A stretch of DNA of 64,000 nt from DATKAS01 sp963773315. GTDB lineage: Bacteria; Actinomycetota; Acidimicrobiia; Acidimicrobiales; DATKAS01. The stretch lies in assembly GCA_963773315.1 (NCBI GenBank), contig CAVZAF010000006.1:91381-155380 (forward strand), given 5' to 3'. Both the position numbers and the translations under genes were made by a program. Shown here piece after piece: positions 55,137-63,927 of this stretch; the stretch's first letter is position 1; every line of letters begins with the position of its first letter. Under the pieces are notes generated by a model. It had not been told where the DNA came from, made no database searches, and was given only the letters and a program-made list of their open reading frames with translations.

Positions 55137-55557
55137 GTGGGCGCGCTTCCGACCGACTGGGGTGTGCCCGGCGTCACCGACACGAACCGCGACTGGTTCA
55201 CGTCGGGTGCCCTCGCGGTGCAGGAGTGCGCATCGTGCTCGACACTGCAGCATCCGCCCGAGGAGGTCTGCCACGCGTGCGGCGCGATGTCGTTCGGCAC
55301 TCGCGTGCTCGAGCCCGCGCGGCACCGTGCACAGCTACACGGTCGTCCACCACGCCGTGAACCGCGCGCTCGCCGACGCGGTGCCCTACACCGTCGTGCT
55401 CGTCAGCCTCGACGAGGCGCCGCACGTCCGAGTCGTCGGCAACCTCGACGGGCCTGCACACATCGGGATGGCCGTCGTGCCGTATTGGGAGGAGCGCACC
55501 GCGGACGACGGCACCGTCGTGCTCCTCCCCCAGTGGCGAGCGGCAGAGTCCGCATGA
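55137..55557 (+). CDS. DUF35/OB-fold partner of the thiolase-like protein (frame broken once)
   Basis: About 139 residues. A rubredoxin-like zinc ribbon comes first: CASC and CHAC pairs in VQECASCSTLQHPPEEVCHA. A DUF35 OB fold follows (SYTVVHHAVN, then ALADAVPYTVVLVSLDEAPH and WEERTADDGTVVLLPQW). The parts join near 55315 by removing one base from GAGCCCGCGCGG. DUF35 proteins form complexes with Ltp2-type aldolases or thiolases (for example the ChsH2 DUF35 domain). GTG at 55137 right after the thiolase-like stop; its stop overlaps the next ATG (ATGA). Confidence 0.85.
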
Positions 55558-56012
55558 ACGTCGAGCTGAGGCCGGTCGAACCGGGCGACTACGAGTACGT
55601 GATCCCTCGCCTCGACCACTGGTGGGGCGGTCGGAAGATGTCAGCCCTGCTTCCGCGGCTGTTCTTCGAGCACTTCTCCCCTACCACGGCGATCGCGATC
55701 GACGCTGGCACCCACGGCATCGTCGGCTTCGTGTGCGGGTTCGTCTCTCAGACCGATCCGAACATCGCGTACATCCACTTCGTGGGGGTCGATCCCGAGG
55801 CTCGCGGCGCAGGCATCGGCCGCACCCTCTACGAGTGGTTCTTCGCCCGAGCCATCGAATCGGGCTCCACACGCGTGAAGGGCGTGACCTCACCGCTGAA
55901 CGGTGGGTCACGCTCCTTTCACGCTGCGATGGGCTTCACCGAGCATTGGGTCGAGGACTACGACGGGCAGGGCGAGCCCCGCATCGTCTTCAGCCGCGAC
56001 CTCAGTTCGTAG
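55554..56012 (+). CDS. GNAT family N-acetyltransferase
   Basis: A 152-residue acetyltransferase: VELRPVEPGDYEYVIPRLDH, IAYIHFVGVDPEARGAGIGR with the acetyl-CoA loop R-G-A-G-I-G, and a C-terminal SFHAAMGFTEHW. The ATG at 55554 overlaps the DUF35 stop, so it is translated with the aldolase pair, although its substrate is unknown. Its end overlaps the convergent membrane-protein gene by 11 bp. Confidence 0.88.
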   Translation: MNVELRPVEPGDYEYVIPRLDHWWGGRKMSALLPRLFFEHFSPTTAIAIDAGTHGIVGFVCGFVSQTDPNIAYIHFVGVDPEARGAGIGRTLYEWFFARAIESGSTRVKGVTSPLNGGSRSFHAAMGFTEHWVEDYDGQGEPRIVFSRDLSS

Positions 56013-56734
56013 CGGGTCGACGAAGCATCGAGATCGAAGCCGAGACGACGAACACTCCCCAGATGAGGAAGCCGGTCAGTGCCAGCCCGAACACCGGGCT
56101 GACGTCCAAGATGGCCGGAGTACAGGCGGCGCCGACTCCGAGCGCAGCGGCGCCGACGAGGCCGGCCTTCTGCCAGATCGGTCGCACCACGCCCATCTTC
56201 ACGCACGCCGTGGTGAGCCCGACGAGGGTGATCGCGATGAAGATGTCGTTCACGCAGAAGACCGACATGTGCGTGAGCCAGAGCGCCGACACGACTGACG
56301 GGTCCGGCGCGCCTCGGTGCACGTAGGTCGACATCGCTGAGCTCGGTCGCGGTGACGATCGCGAACATCGCGATGAGTGCCGCGGCACTGAGCCCGCCGA
56401 CGACGGCGGGAGTTCGCGCCGCTCCTCGTGCTCGAGAGACCAGGGAACCGACGAACGTCGTGATGCCTGCGGCACCGATCGGGAAGAGCACCGCGAGGGC
56501 GAGCGACACGGCCCGGTGGTCGGCGTAGTAGCTGATGATCTTCTCGGGCGACGCGTCGTTCGCGGGAGCCGAGGCCCGCAGCAGGTTCTGGGCCAGGATG
56601 CTGCCGGTGAAGACGAGTCCACCGACGCCGCCGAGGCGGGCGATGCGGGTCATGCGAGTGGAGGCCGGATCGGTGGGATCAGTGGGATCTTCTCGGGTCA
56701 CGGAGGGGGCGGTGGGGGCGAATGCTGCAGTCAT
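56002..56734 (-). CDS. DUF4386-like membrane protein (frame broken once)
   Basis: About 243 residues and six hydrophobic helices: LGGVGGLVFTGSILAQNLLR, AVSLALAVLFPIGAAGITTF, VVGGLSAAALIAMFAIVTAT, then in a second frame LWLTHMSVFCVNDIFIAITL, AALGVGAACTPAILDVSPVF and LTGFLIWGVFVVSASISML. The join near 56339 needs one base removed (GAGCTCAGCGATG), giving T-E-L-A-M-S-T-Y. Function unknown. It is divergent from the TetR gene and probably its target. Confidence 0.75.
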
Positions 56735-56771
56735 GGTGTTGCTCCTTTGTTCGCTTCTTGGCGCTCAGTGC

Positions 56772-56814
56772 TTGTATGATGTCCAAGTGACTTGATGTTT
56801 ATACAACTCACTTG
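56772..56814. promoter_or_regulatory. nested inverted repeats, TetR operator candidate
   Basis: TTGTAT (56772-56777) and ATACAA (56801-56806) are one exact inverted pair; CAAGTGA (56784-56790) and TCACTTG (56808-56814) are another, interleaved with it. The whole AT-rich stretch lies between the divergent membrane-protein and TetR genes, 18 bp from the TetR start. Confidence 0.6.
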
Positions 56815-56831
56815 AACTAGGATCAAGCCTT

Positions 56832-57470
56832 ATGACGAAGAAATCTCCGATCCACGACAAATCCCCGGCTCCGCCCCTGGGCCGGCGGGCCATGCAGGCC
56901 GAGCAGACCCGCCACGACATCCTCGCGGCGGCCCGTCGCCGCTTCGCGACCCAGGGGTACGCCGCCACGAGCCTGAAGGACGTGGCTGCTGACGCCGGGG
57001 TGTCGGTCCAGACGCTCTACGACAGCATCGGATCGAAGGCAGATCTGGTCCGTCGCCTCAACGACCTCGTCGACGTCGAAGGGAACGTCGGCGAGATCGC
57101 GGCCACGGTCGGCACCGAGCAAGATCCCCGCGTGATCGCGCGGATCCCGGCTCGCATCACTCGACGGCTCCTCGAACGTTGCGACGACATCCTGCGGGCC
57201 GCGCTCACCGGTGCCCAGGCCGAGCCTGAGCTCGCTGTCGTCGTCGACGAAGGGGGGCGGCGTCATCGAGCTGGCGCGACGGGCGTTGCAGGTCGCCTAG
57301 CCGGCCTCGGCGCGCTGCGACCGGGCTTGAGCGTCGACGACGCGGCGACCACGATCGCCGCGCTGGCCGACTACCGCATGGCCCTCGTGCTCGTGGACGA
57401 CCACCACCTCACACTCGACGAGCTCGAGGACTGGATCGCGGACGTCACCGCCCGCACCGTGCTCGCGTGA
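56832..57470 (+). CDS. TetR family transcriptional regulator
   Basis: A 212-residue repressor. HTH: TRHDILAAARRRFATQGYAA, then TSLKDVAADAGVSVQTLYDS. The C-terminal part has RRHRAGATGVAGRLAGLGAL, then LVDDHHLTLDELEDWIADVT, a pattern frequent in actinobacterial TetR proteins next to small membrane proteins. The frame passes through a run of six G near 57250 but remains open and family-like, so I read it as intact. Likely represses the divergent gene at 56734 and itself through the repeats at 56772-56814. Confidence 0.9.
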   Translation: MTKKSPIHDKSPAPPLGRRAMQAEQTRHDILAAARRRFATQGYAATSLKDVAADAGVSVQTLYDSIGSKADLVRRLNDLVDVEGNVGEIAATVGTEQDPRVIARIPARITRRLLERCDDILRAALTGAQAEPELAVVVDEGGRRHRAGATGVAGRLAGLGALRPGLSVDDAATTIAALADYRMALVLVDDHHLTLDELEDWIADVTARTVLA

Positions 57471-57497
57471 CAATGGCGAGAACGAAGGGAGACGACG

Positions 57498-57861
57498 GTG
57501 CTGGAACGGATGGAGAGCCCTGGGACGGTGTTGGCGTTTCGCGCAATCGGGCACATCGACGAGGTCGACTACGAGCGAGTGCTCGAGCCTGCAGTCCAAG
57601 AGATGCTCGACGCGCGTGGGAGAGGTGCGCTTCGTGTACGTGCTGGGCGACCAGTTCGAGGGCTACACCGCGGGCGCGACCTGGGAGGACACCAAGCTCG
57701 GCTTCGGGCACCTGCACAAGTGGAAGCGGTGCGCAGTCGTGACGAACCACGACTGGGTGCGCCATCTCATCGGTGTCTTCGCTTGGATGATGTCGGGCGA
57801 GATCAAGGTCTTCGACGTGACCGACGAGGCCGCCGCGATCGCCTGGGCCGCGGACGGATAG
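57498..57861 (+). CDS. SpoIIAA-like (STAS-related) protein (frame broken once)
   Basis: About 120 residues. The SpoIIAA-like fold (PF11964 type) is visible: ESPGTVLAFRAIGHIDEVDY, then EVRFVYVLGDQFEGYTAGAT, HKWKRCAVVTNHDWVRHLIG and DVTDEAAAIAWAADG. The halves join near 57616 by removing one base from GACGCGCGTGGGAGAG. Such proteins bind lipids or act in stress responses. GTG at 57498 after GAAGGGAG; it follows the TetR gene by 27 bp. Confidence 0.8.
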
Positions 57862-57979
57862 GCACAACGGCCTGACCCCGCTCAGCGATCAGATGAACTA
57901 CTTGAGCCGGAAGCTCCGGTTCTACGAGGGCCCCGAAGCGATCCCCGCTCGAGCTCGTGGAGTGGGTCGAGCCCGAGTC

Positions 57980-59852
57980 CTAGTCGAAGACGTAGGGCTC
58001 GAGCGTGTCTCGCGCCTGCTGGCAGCGGTGGTTCCATCCCGAGCCGCCGTAGTAGGCGAGGCTGCCCGGGCTCGGCGTCGCCGTGGCCGTTGTAGTACGA
58101 GAGGCAGTCGCGCAGCGGCGCCGTGGCGATGTCGGCCTCGCGGCAGTGCTCGGCGTACTCCTCCTCCGGCTCCTTCTTGACGTCGACGACGTCGTGACCG
58201 CGGTCGCGCATCGTCGTCAGCATCCACACGACGTAGTCGGCGTGGGTGTCGATGGCGTCGGTGAAGTTGAAGCTGCCGCCGCCGCCCTGCGGCCCGGTGA
58301 CGATGAACAGGTTCGGGAAGCCCGTGGGTGTGCAGGCCGAGGAAGGTCTTCGTGCCCTCGCTCTGCCACTTCTCGCTCAGCGTGCGGCCGCCGCGGCCGA
58401 CGATCATGTTGAACGTCGAGGTGGCCATCCACTGGAAGCCGGTCGCGTAGATCAGCACGTCGAGCGGGTACTCGACGCCGTCGTGGACGACGCCGCGCTC
58501 GTTGATCTCGCGTCACGCCCATGCGGCGCGGTGTCGACGAGGTGCACGTGCGGCAGGTTGAACGTCGGCAGGTACTCGTCGTGGAACGTCGGCCGCTTGC
58601 AGCCGTACGGGTAGTACGGCTTGAGCGCCGCGGCGGTCTTCGGGTCCTCGACGATCGCGTCGACCCGGGCGCGGATCTGCTCCATGATCCGGAAGTTCGT
58701 GTCGAGCTGCTTCTCGATCAGCTCCTCGGGCGTCAGCCCGCGCTCGTGCTGCTTGCGCTCCTTGAAGTCGGCGACCTTGCCGGCGAGGTAGTCGTCGTTG
58801 GCCTTGATCGCGGTGCGCCCGGCGGAGATCTTGGCGAACCGCGCGCGCCGGGCCCGCGCCCAGCCCGGCTCGTTCGCCCAGGTGCTCGATCTCCTCCTGC
58901 GTGGTCGCGCGCTGGTCGCGCACGTCGATGGTCGACGGCGTGCGCTGGAAGACGTAGAGCTCGCCGACGACCTTGGCCAGCTCGGGGATGGCCTGCACGG
59001 CGGTGGCGCCGGTGCCGATGATGCCGACGCGCTTGCCCTCGAGATCGACGTCGTAGTTCCAGCGCGAGGTGTGGAACGACTCGCCCTCGAACGTCTCCAT
59101 GCCCTCGATGCGGGCCAGCTTCGGCGTCGTGAGGATGCCGTTCGCGAGGATCACGAAGCGGGCCCGCATCGCGTCGCCGCGATCGGTGTAGACCGTCCAG
59201 CGGCCGGTCTCCTCGTCCCACTCGGTGCTGCTCGACCGTGGTGTGGAACAGGCAGTGGTCGTAGAAGCCGAACTGCTCGGCCATCGTCTGGCAGTACTCG
59301 AAGATCTCGAAGCCCGACGCGAACTTCATCGTCGGGACGTACCCCATCTCCTCCAGCAGCGGGCAGGTAGCTGTACGACTCGACGTCGCAGGCGATGCCC
59401 GGGTAGCGGTTCCAGTACCACGTGCCGCCGACGTCGCCACCCTTCTCGCAGAACCGGACGTCGACGAAGCCGGCCTCGCTGCAGCTTGTACCAGAGCAGC
59501 AGACCGGCGAAGCCGGCGCCGACGACGAGGATCTCGCACTCGTCGGTCAGCGCCTCGCGCTGGCACCGGCTCGGCCGAGTAGACGTCCTCGCAGGTACTT
59601 GGCGAACTCGCCCTCCATCGCGATGTAGTCGGCCGCGCCCCGCCGCGCCTCCTTGAACTCGCGGTACTTCGCCTGCTCCTCGGCGTCGAACACCGCGCCC
59701 GCGGTCTGGTCGGGCAGCACCTTCAACGAGGCGTCATCGGTGACCCCGTAGCCGTACCCGGTGATCTTCGTCGTCGCCGGTGCCGCACGGGTGTCGAAGG
59801 CCTTCAGGCCGGTCGCGGTATCGACACGCACGGCAGGTCGTTGTGCGTTCAC
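57980..59852 (-). pseudogene. Baeyer-Villiger-type flavin monooxygenase (ten +1 frame breaks)
   Basis: A FAD/NADPH monooxygenase of about 620 residues. An N-terminal extension (TGYGYGVTDDASLKVLPDQT) precedes the FAD site ILVVGAGFAGLLLWYKL, GGTWYWNRYPGIACDVESYS, the BVMO fingerprint FEGESFHTSRW (F-x-G-x-x-x-H-x-x-x-W), the NADPH site GIIGTGATAVQAIPELA, and LDVLIYATGFQ. Single surplus bases near 59591, 59562, 59480, 59361, 59228, 58842, 58520, 58512, 58320 and 58065 break the frame. Removing the ten restores one frame from the ATG at 59852 to a TAG at 57980. Expected to insert oxygen beside a ketone, for example in cyclic or steroid ketones. Confidence 0.82.
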
Positions 59853-59866
59853 GGCGCAACGTTATT

Positions 59867-60716
59867 TCAGGTCGTGGCAACCACGAAGTCCTCGCCACTC
59901 GAGGGCCGCAGGCCGTCGGCTCGGTTCGCGAAGTACCGATCGCCCAGCGACGAGCCAGGGACGTGCTGCACGGCGGCGAAGCCCGCGTCGCGGGCCATCG
60001 CGACGATCTCGTCGGGTCTGAAGAAGCTCGCGAAGGGCGTGCCTGACTGGCGGGCACCCTGCGCGCTGGCGTCGAGACCGGCGCGGTCGCGCTCGTCGAG
60101 GAGATCGATTGGCAACAAGAACGTCATCACGACCGTGGAGCCGGGGGCGAGCGTGGCGAGCTGTCGCAAGGTCGCTGCGGTCGTGTCCTTCGAGAGGTAC
60201 ATCGTCACCCCAGTCGAGGCCACGACAGCGGGACGATCGAATTCGAAGCCCGCCGCGGCGAGCCCGTCCCACCAGCGCTCTCCCACCTCGAAGTCGATCG
60301 GCACGAACGACAGCCCCACTGGCACCCCGACGCCGACCTCTTGGAGGCGCTGTCGCTTCCACGCCTGCGTCGCGCCGCGATCGACCTCGAAGATGCGAGC
60401 GGCGAGCTCGGGACGGCGCTCGGCGAGCGTGTCAAGACCCGCACCGAGGAGGACGACTTGCGAGACGCCTGAGGCAAGTTGTTCGCCGATCAGATCCTCC
60501 ACGAAACGCGCTCGGGCCACCATCGACGCACGGAAACCACGAGTGAAGGCCGGATCCATGTCGGGCCGCTCGCGCCACGCAGGGTCGGGCGCGACCAGCT
60601 GCAAGCCGAGCGTGTCTTCGAGCACGTGAGGCAGAGCGTCGACCTCGACATGGAGCGCTCGCCACAGCCGCGGTACGGACGGCCGTGCTGTCGGGGACCT
60701 GGGGGTCCGGCATCAT
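59867..60716 (-). CDS. LCM/TIGR00027-type SAM-dependent methyltransferase (frame broken once)
   Basis: About 282 residues. The N-terminal D-S-T-A-V-R-T-A-A-V continues, after one base is removed near 60662, as R-A-L-H-V-E-V-D-A-L-P-H-V-L-E-D-T-L-G, the usual start of this family. The SAM motif is QVVLLGAGLDTLAERRPELA; FEVDRGATQAWKRQRL and STGVTMYLSKDTTAATLRQL follow. These leucine-carboxyl-methyltransferase-like proteins are numerous in actinobacteria with unknown substrates. The ATG at 60716 overlaps the stop of the DUF4386 gene (ATGA). It lies 14 bp before the monooxygenase gene, so the three may form one transcript. Confidence 0.87.
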
Positions 60717-61453
60717 CGCTCTGCGAGCTGTGGCGCCTCATCGGTGAGGATGGGACACGGCTTGAATCCCTTGACGATGAGGTAGATGCCGAGCGACAGC
60801 TCCCAGATGAACTCCGGGATGGTCGCGATGACCTGAACGGGCGAGCCGGCGTCGATGACGTCGAACAGGACGAGGATCCCCGAGGCGCAGATGAGAGGAC
60901 CTCCGATGAGCCCCAGCATGGCCATGCGTCGCGGCACCAAGCCAGACGTGTACGTCAGGTAACCCAGCAACAGGCCGTTCCCGACCCCGACGATGAAGCC
61001 CGGTCCGAGCAGGAACGTCCAATCGTGGATCGCGACAAACGACCTGCCGAGGGCGGCACTCGCTCCCAGCGCCCCGTCGTCTCGCACCGTGAGGATCGCG
61101 AGGAGGCTGACGATGCCGATGGCGATGAAGGTCGACTCGACGAGGCGGACGGCGACATAGCCCAGGGCGCCCGCTTCACTCTGTCGCTTGAGGATGGGGA
61201 AGAGCACGACGGCGGTGCCGACGTTGGCGAGGATGAGAAGCACTTCGAGGAGCGCCCCCAGAGCGACGCGGTTGTACGCGTCCGCGCCGGCACCGGTGAT
61301 GTAGCTGGACTTGTCGAGCAGCGGACCGTAGAGAACGAGCTGCGCGGGGATCGAGGTGACGAAGGTCATCACGAACAGCCAGCCGGCGAGCGCCGCCGTG
61401 CTCCGATACGGGTCGACCTCGGTGCGGACGACGGGGTAGGGCGGTGCGATCAT
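60713..61453 (-). CDS. DUF4386 membrane protein
   Basis: A 246-residue protein with six hydrophobic helices: AALAGWLFVMTFVTSIPAQL, VALGALLEVLLILANVGTAV, AVRLVESTFIAIGIVSLLAI, TFLLGPGFIVGVGNGLLLGY, MAMLGLIGGPLICASGILVL and IPEFIWELSLGIYLIVKGF. These match the DUF4386 consensus, including R-x-x-E and the final W-E-x-S-L-G-I-x-L-I-x-K-G-F. Function unknown. It is translationally coupled to the methyltransferase gene. Confidence 0.9.
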   Translation of the reverse strand: MIAPPYPVVRTEVDPYRSTAALAGWLFVMTFVTSIPAQLVLYGPLLDKSSYITGAGADAYNRVALGALLEVLLILANVGTAVVLFPILKRQSEAGALGYVAVRLVESTFIAIGIVSLLAILTVRDDGALGASAALGRSFVAIHDWTFLLGPGFIVGVGNGLLLGYLTYTSGLVPRRMAMLGLIGGPLICASGILVLFDVIDAGSPVQVIATIPEFIWELSLGIYLIVKGFKPCPILTDEAPQLAER

Positions 61454-61486
61454 CGGCAGCCTTCGCTTGAAGGGTTAGGGCTGCCG
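61454..61486. repeat. inverted repeat upstream of the DUF4386 gene
   Basis: CGGCAGCC (61454-61461) and GGCTGCCG (61479-61486) are exact inverted repeats 17 bp apart, immediately before the DUF4386 start. An operator or a 5' hairpin are both possible. The remaining bases to 61751 (about 265) show no other feature I can support. Confidence 0.45.
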
Positions 61487-61751
61487 GGGTCTCGGGCGAC
61501 TTGCCGAGCACCCTATGCCTGCTGCGTACCTGCCACCGGCTCCAGCGAGGGGACTTCGACGCGCTACACGCCCGGTGCACCCACCAACTCGAAACCAGCG
61601 CTCAGGTAGGCGGCGCTCCCGAGTAGGCGAAGCGCTGCTTGCGCAGGGTCGAAGGTCTCTAGCCGGAGCGTTCTCATCGGCGCACCCTGAGGAAGTGCCG
61701 CCCGGTGACCGCGGCCCCCATCCGCGCTGGTCGGCCAGAGGGAGGACGGAC

Positions 61752-62171
61752 ATGCGCTTCCCGAAGCGGGACCTCATTGCGACCGGCCTGGTCGCCGCAG
61801 CCGGGCTGGTCTACCTACTGTGGCTCGTCGGAGGGCCCGGCATGAGCAGCACCCTCGCCGCGGGACTCGTGATTCTGGCGTGCGGCTTCGCGGCTTCGGC
61901 CAGCGCGGTAGTGCCGAGCTTCGACCAGTTGCTGCATGGCAACAAGGCCTACCTCGTGCTCACCTCGCTCATCGGCGTGCTCGCCCTCTTCGGCGGCGCA
62001 GCGGTTCTTTTCGCCTCGAGCGGAACAGGGCTCACCCTTGTCATGGCCGCGATGGTCGTCCTGTGGGCAGTCGCGACTGTCCATCATCTGCTGCTCGCCG
62101 CGCCCTCACACGCGCGCGAGACGCCTCATACGTCGAGTCCTGGACCGAAGCCAACCGCACTCAGCCACTGA
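61752..62171 (+). CDS. four-helix membrane protein
   Basis: A 139-residue hydrophobic protein: LIATGLVAAAGLVYLLWLVG, TLAAGLVILACGFAASASAV, KAYLVLTSLIGVLALFGGAAV and LTLVMAAMVVLWAVATVHHL form four helices, with a short polar tail. No family name is known to me. ATG at 61752 follows GAGGGAGGAC. The frame is open far upstream without similarity. Confidence 0.65.
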   Translation: MRFPKRDLIATGLVAAAGLVYLLWLVGGPGMSSTLAAGLVILACGFAASASAVVPSFDQLLHGNKAYLVLTSLIGVLALFGGAAVLFASSGTGLTLVMAAMVVLWAVATVHHLLLAAPSHARETPHTSSPGPKPTALSH

Positions 62172-62252
62172 CAGCGAGGGGACCTGCCGTTGCTCGCCAT
62201 CGGGGACCTTTGACTCTTTCGGAGCGCGGCGCTGGGGCGGGATCCTCAGCAC

Positions 62253-62504
62253 ATGAAGAAGATGCTGATTGCCGTAGCGGTGCTCACTGGCATCGCCTTC
62301 CTCGCCAAGCGGTTCGCTCAGGATCTCCCCAAGATTGACTGGGAGAAGAGGTTCGAAGCGATGCCCGACAACGCGCCGCCCAAGTGGATGTTCACGAACA
62401 TCAGCGCGATCCGCGACAACACCGAGCGCGTCCTCGAGCTGCTGGAGGACAGAGGCGGACGAGCTGGAGTCGGACCGGAAGTCGTCGAAGGAACAAGACC
62501 ATGA
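62253..62504 (+). CDS. small membrane-anchored protein
   Basis: An 83-residue protein: an N-terminal hydrophobic helix (MLIAVAVLTGIAFLAKRF), then WEKRFEAMPDNAPPKWMFTN and ISAIRDNTERVLELLED. The D-N-A-P-P-K-W-M-F-x-N-I-x-A-I-R-x-N-T core recurs in actinobacterial small proteins. Function unknown. Its stop overlaps the start of the oxidoreductase gene (ATGA), so the pair is coupled. Confidence 0.7.
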   Translation: MKKMLIAVAVLTGIAFLAKRFAQDLPKIDWEKRFEAMPDNAPPKWMFTNISAIRDNTERVLELLEDRGGRAGVGPEVVEGTRP

Positions 62505-63283
62505 AAGTGCTCACGGTGTTCGCGCACAACGACCGACGCTCGTTCTGTGGCGGCGTCCTCGAACGCTTCTCGGCCGGTCTCGCCGACGCCGGCCACACCA
62601 ACGAGGTCCTCGACCTGTACGCGATCAAGTTCGATCCCGTCTTCCGGGACCAGGACGTCGCCAGCTACACCAGCGGCAAGATCCCGACCGACATCCTCGA
62701 ACTCATGGATCTCGAACGACAGGTGCTGCGGTCATGCCGCGGGCCGCTGCAACGCTTCTTGGCAGCTCGAGCGATCCGCGGAAAGTCGCAGTCTGACATC
62801 GCAGCCATGATCCGGAACCACATGCCCAAGGACGTCCTTGCTCAGCAGAAGAAGGTCGCGGACGCGGACGCGCTCGCGTTCATTGCCCCGATTCATTTCT
62901 GTAGCTTCCCGTCGATCCTCAAGGGTTGGATCGACCGCGTCTTCACGCTCGACTTCGCGTTCGGCCTCACCTCCGAAGGCTGGCGTGGCGACATCAACGG
63001 ACGGATACCCCTCCTGAAGCACCAGCGTGCGCTCATCATGACGTCAACCATCTTCGACGAGCACGCGTACGACGATGGCATCCGTGACGCCATCGCCAAG
63101 GTCATCGACGACTGGGGCTTCCGCTATCCCGGCATCGCAGACGTCGAACACGTCTACTTCTACGCTGCCACCGCCGCGCCCCCCCAAACGATCAACGCGT
63201 ACCTCGACCAGGCCTACCAACTCGGCAAGGACTTCGGCCTGCCCCGCGACTCGCGTGCCATGCTCACAACCAAGTCAAGGTGA
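62501..63283 (+). CDS. NAD(P)H dehydrogenase (quinone), flavodoxin-like fold
   Basis: A 260-residue FMN/FAD enzyme of the NQO1/MdaB-KefF family: MKVLTVFAHNDRRSFCGGVL (flavin phosphate site), DVLAQQKKVADADALAFIAP, FCSFPSILKGWIDRVFTLDF and a C-terminal region with IADVEHVYFYAATAAPPQTI. Reduces quinones by two electrons, avoiding semiquinone radicals. ATG at 62501, overlapping the preceding small membrane-protein gene, which may anchor it or share its regulation. Confidence 0.88.
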   Translation: MKVLTVFAHNDRRSFCGGVLERFSAGLADAGHTNEVLDLYAIKFDPVFRDQDVASYTSGKIPTDILELMDLERQVLRSCRGPLQRFLAARAIRGKSQSDIAAMIRNHMPKDVLAQQKKVADADALAFIAPIHFCSFPSILKGWIDRVFTLDFAFGLTSEGWRGDINGRIPLLKHQRALIMTSTIFDEHAYDDGIRDAIAKVIDDWGFRYPGIADVEHVYFYAATAAPPQTINAYLDQAYQLGKDFGLPRDSRAMLTTKSR

Positions 63284-63305
63284 GCCGGATACGGCGTCGA
63301 GGTCA

Positions 63306-63797
63306 TCAACGACTCGGTGACGCAGATCGAGTCTCGGGATCGGTGGGCATCCGCATCGGATCCGCGGGCGTTCGGCCGTACATCTCGGCGTCGGTCCAGC
63401 GAGTGGACACGTCAACTTCGCCGATTCGTCGCAGCGCCAGCTCGATTGCCTCACGACACCCGATCGGCTCGCGCGACACAACGTCGTGGATCGTGTGGTC
63501 GTGCACCACGACCTCGTTGACGAGGCTGTCGATCAGCGGCCGCGCGAGCTCGGCGGGGTTCGGGGTGACGAGCCCGACCGAGAGGGCTTCCCGGAACGCA
63601 GCTGTGAGCGACTCCACATCGAGCACGTCGCCCGCGACGACCTCGACCTCGGCGCGCCAGGGTTCGGCGTCGAGCTTGTCCGGGGTGCGGGCCAGGCATC
63701 TCACGTGATGGCCGTTGGCGACGAGCTCGGCGACCAGCCGGCGACCGATGTAGCCCGTCGCGCCCGCCACCACGACGCGCCGATGATGGCCGTTCAC
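63306..63797 (-). pseudogene. NAD(P)H-binding/DUF2867-type protein with large internal deletion
   Basis: A 163-residue remnant. The first 70 residues are the Rossmann start of an atypical SDR: VVVAGATGYIGRRLVAELVA, then HVRCLARTPDKLDAEPWRAE and VEVVAGDVLDVESL. The sequence then jumps in frame to a segment normally near residue 330 (VGLVTPNPAELARPLIDSLV, then RWTDAE), and ends early. About 250 central residues and the C-terminal DUF2867 domain of full-length relatives (480-500 residues, from memory of the family) are missing. Gene decay or an assembly collapse would both explain it. Confidence 0.7.
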
Positions 63798-63911
63798 GCG
63801 AGACCCGCGCGCCCGAGGTCGGCGAACGCAGCGGACCGCGTGATGGCGACCGGAGTTCTTGCGACGCAGTGACCCATCGACCCCTCGACCCTTCCCTCAG
63901 GTGAAATGGAT

Positions 63912-63927
63912 AGTTTAGCACTAAACT
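63912..63927. promoter_or_regulatory. AT-rich palindrome near window end
   Basis: AGTTTA (63912-63917) and TAAACT (63922-63927) are exact inverted repeats around GCAC in an AT-rich patch. The site resembles MarR- or HxlR-type operators and lies upstream of the start of 63306-63797 and of a possible rightward gene cut by the window end. Confidence 0.5.

Noticed and set aside
57240..57300. Possible frame break in the TetR gene at a run of six G.
   Set aside because: The frame continues with typical TetR C-terminal sequence to a normal stop, whereas the alternative frame stops within 20 codons.
53972..59852. Programmed +1 frameshifting as the reason for the many frame breaks.
   Set aside because: Breaks occur at unrelated sequences, up to ten in one gene, with no shared slippery site or stop codon; sequencing insertions are far simpler.
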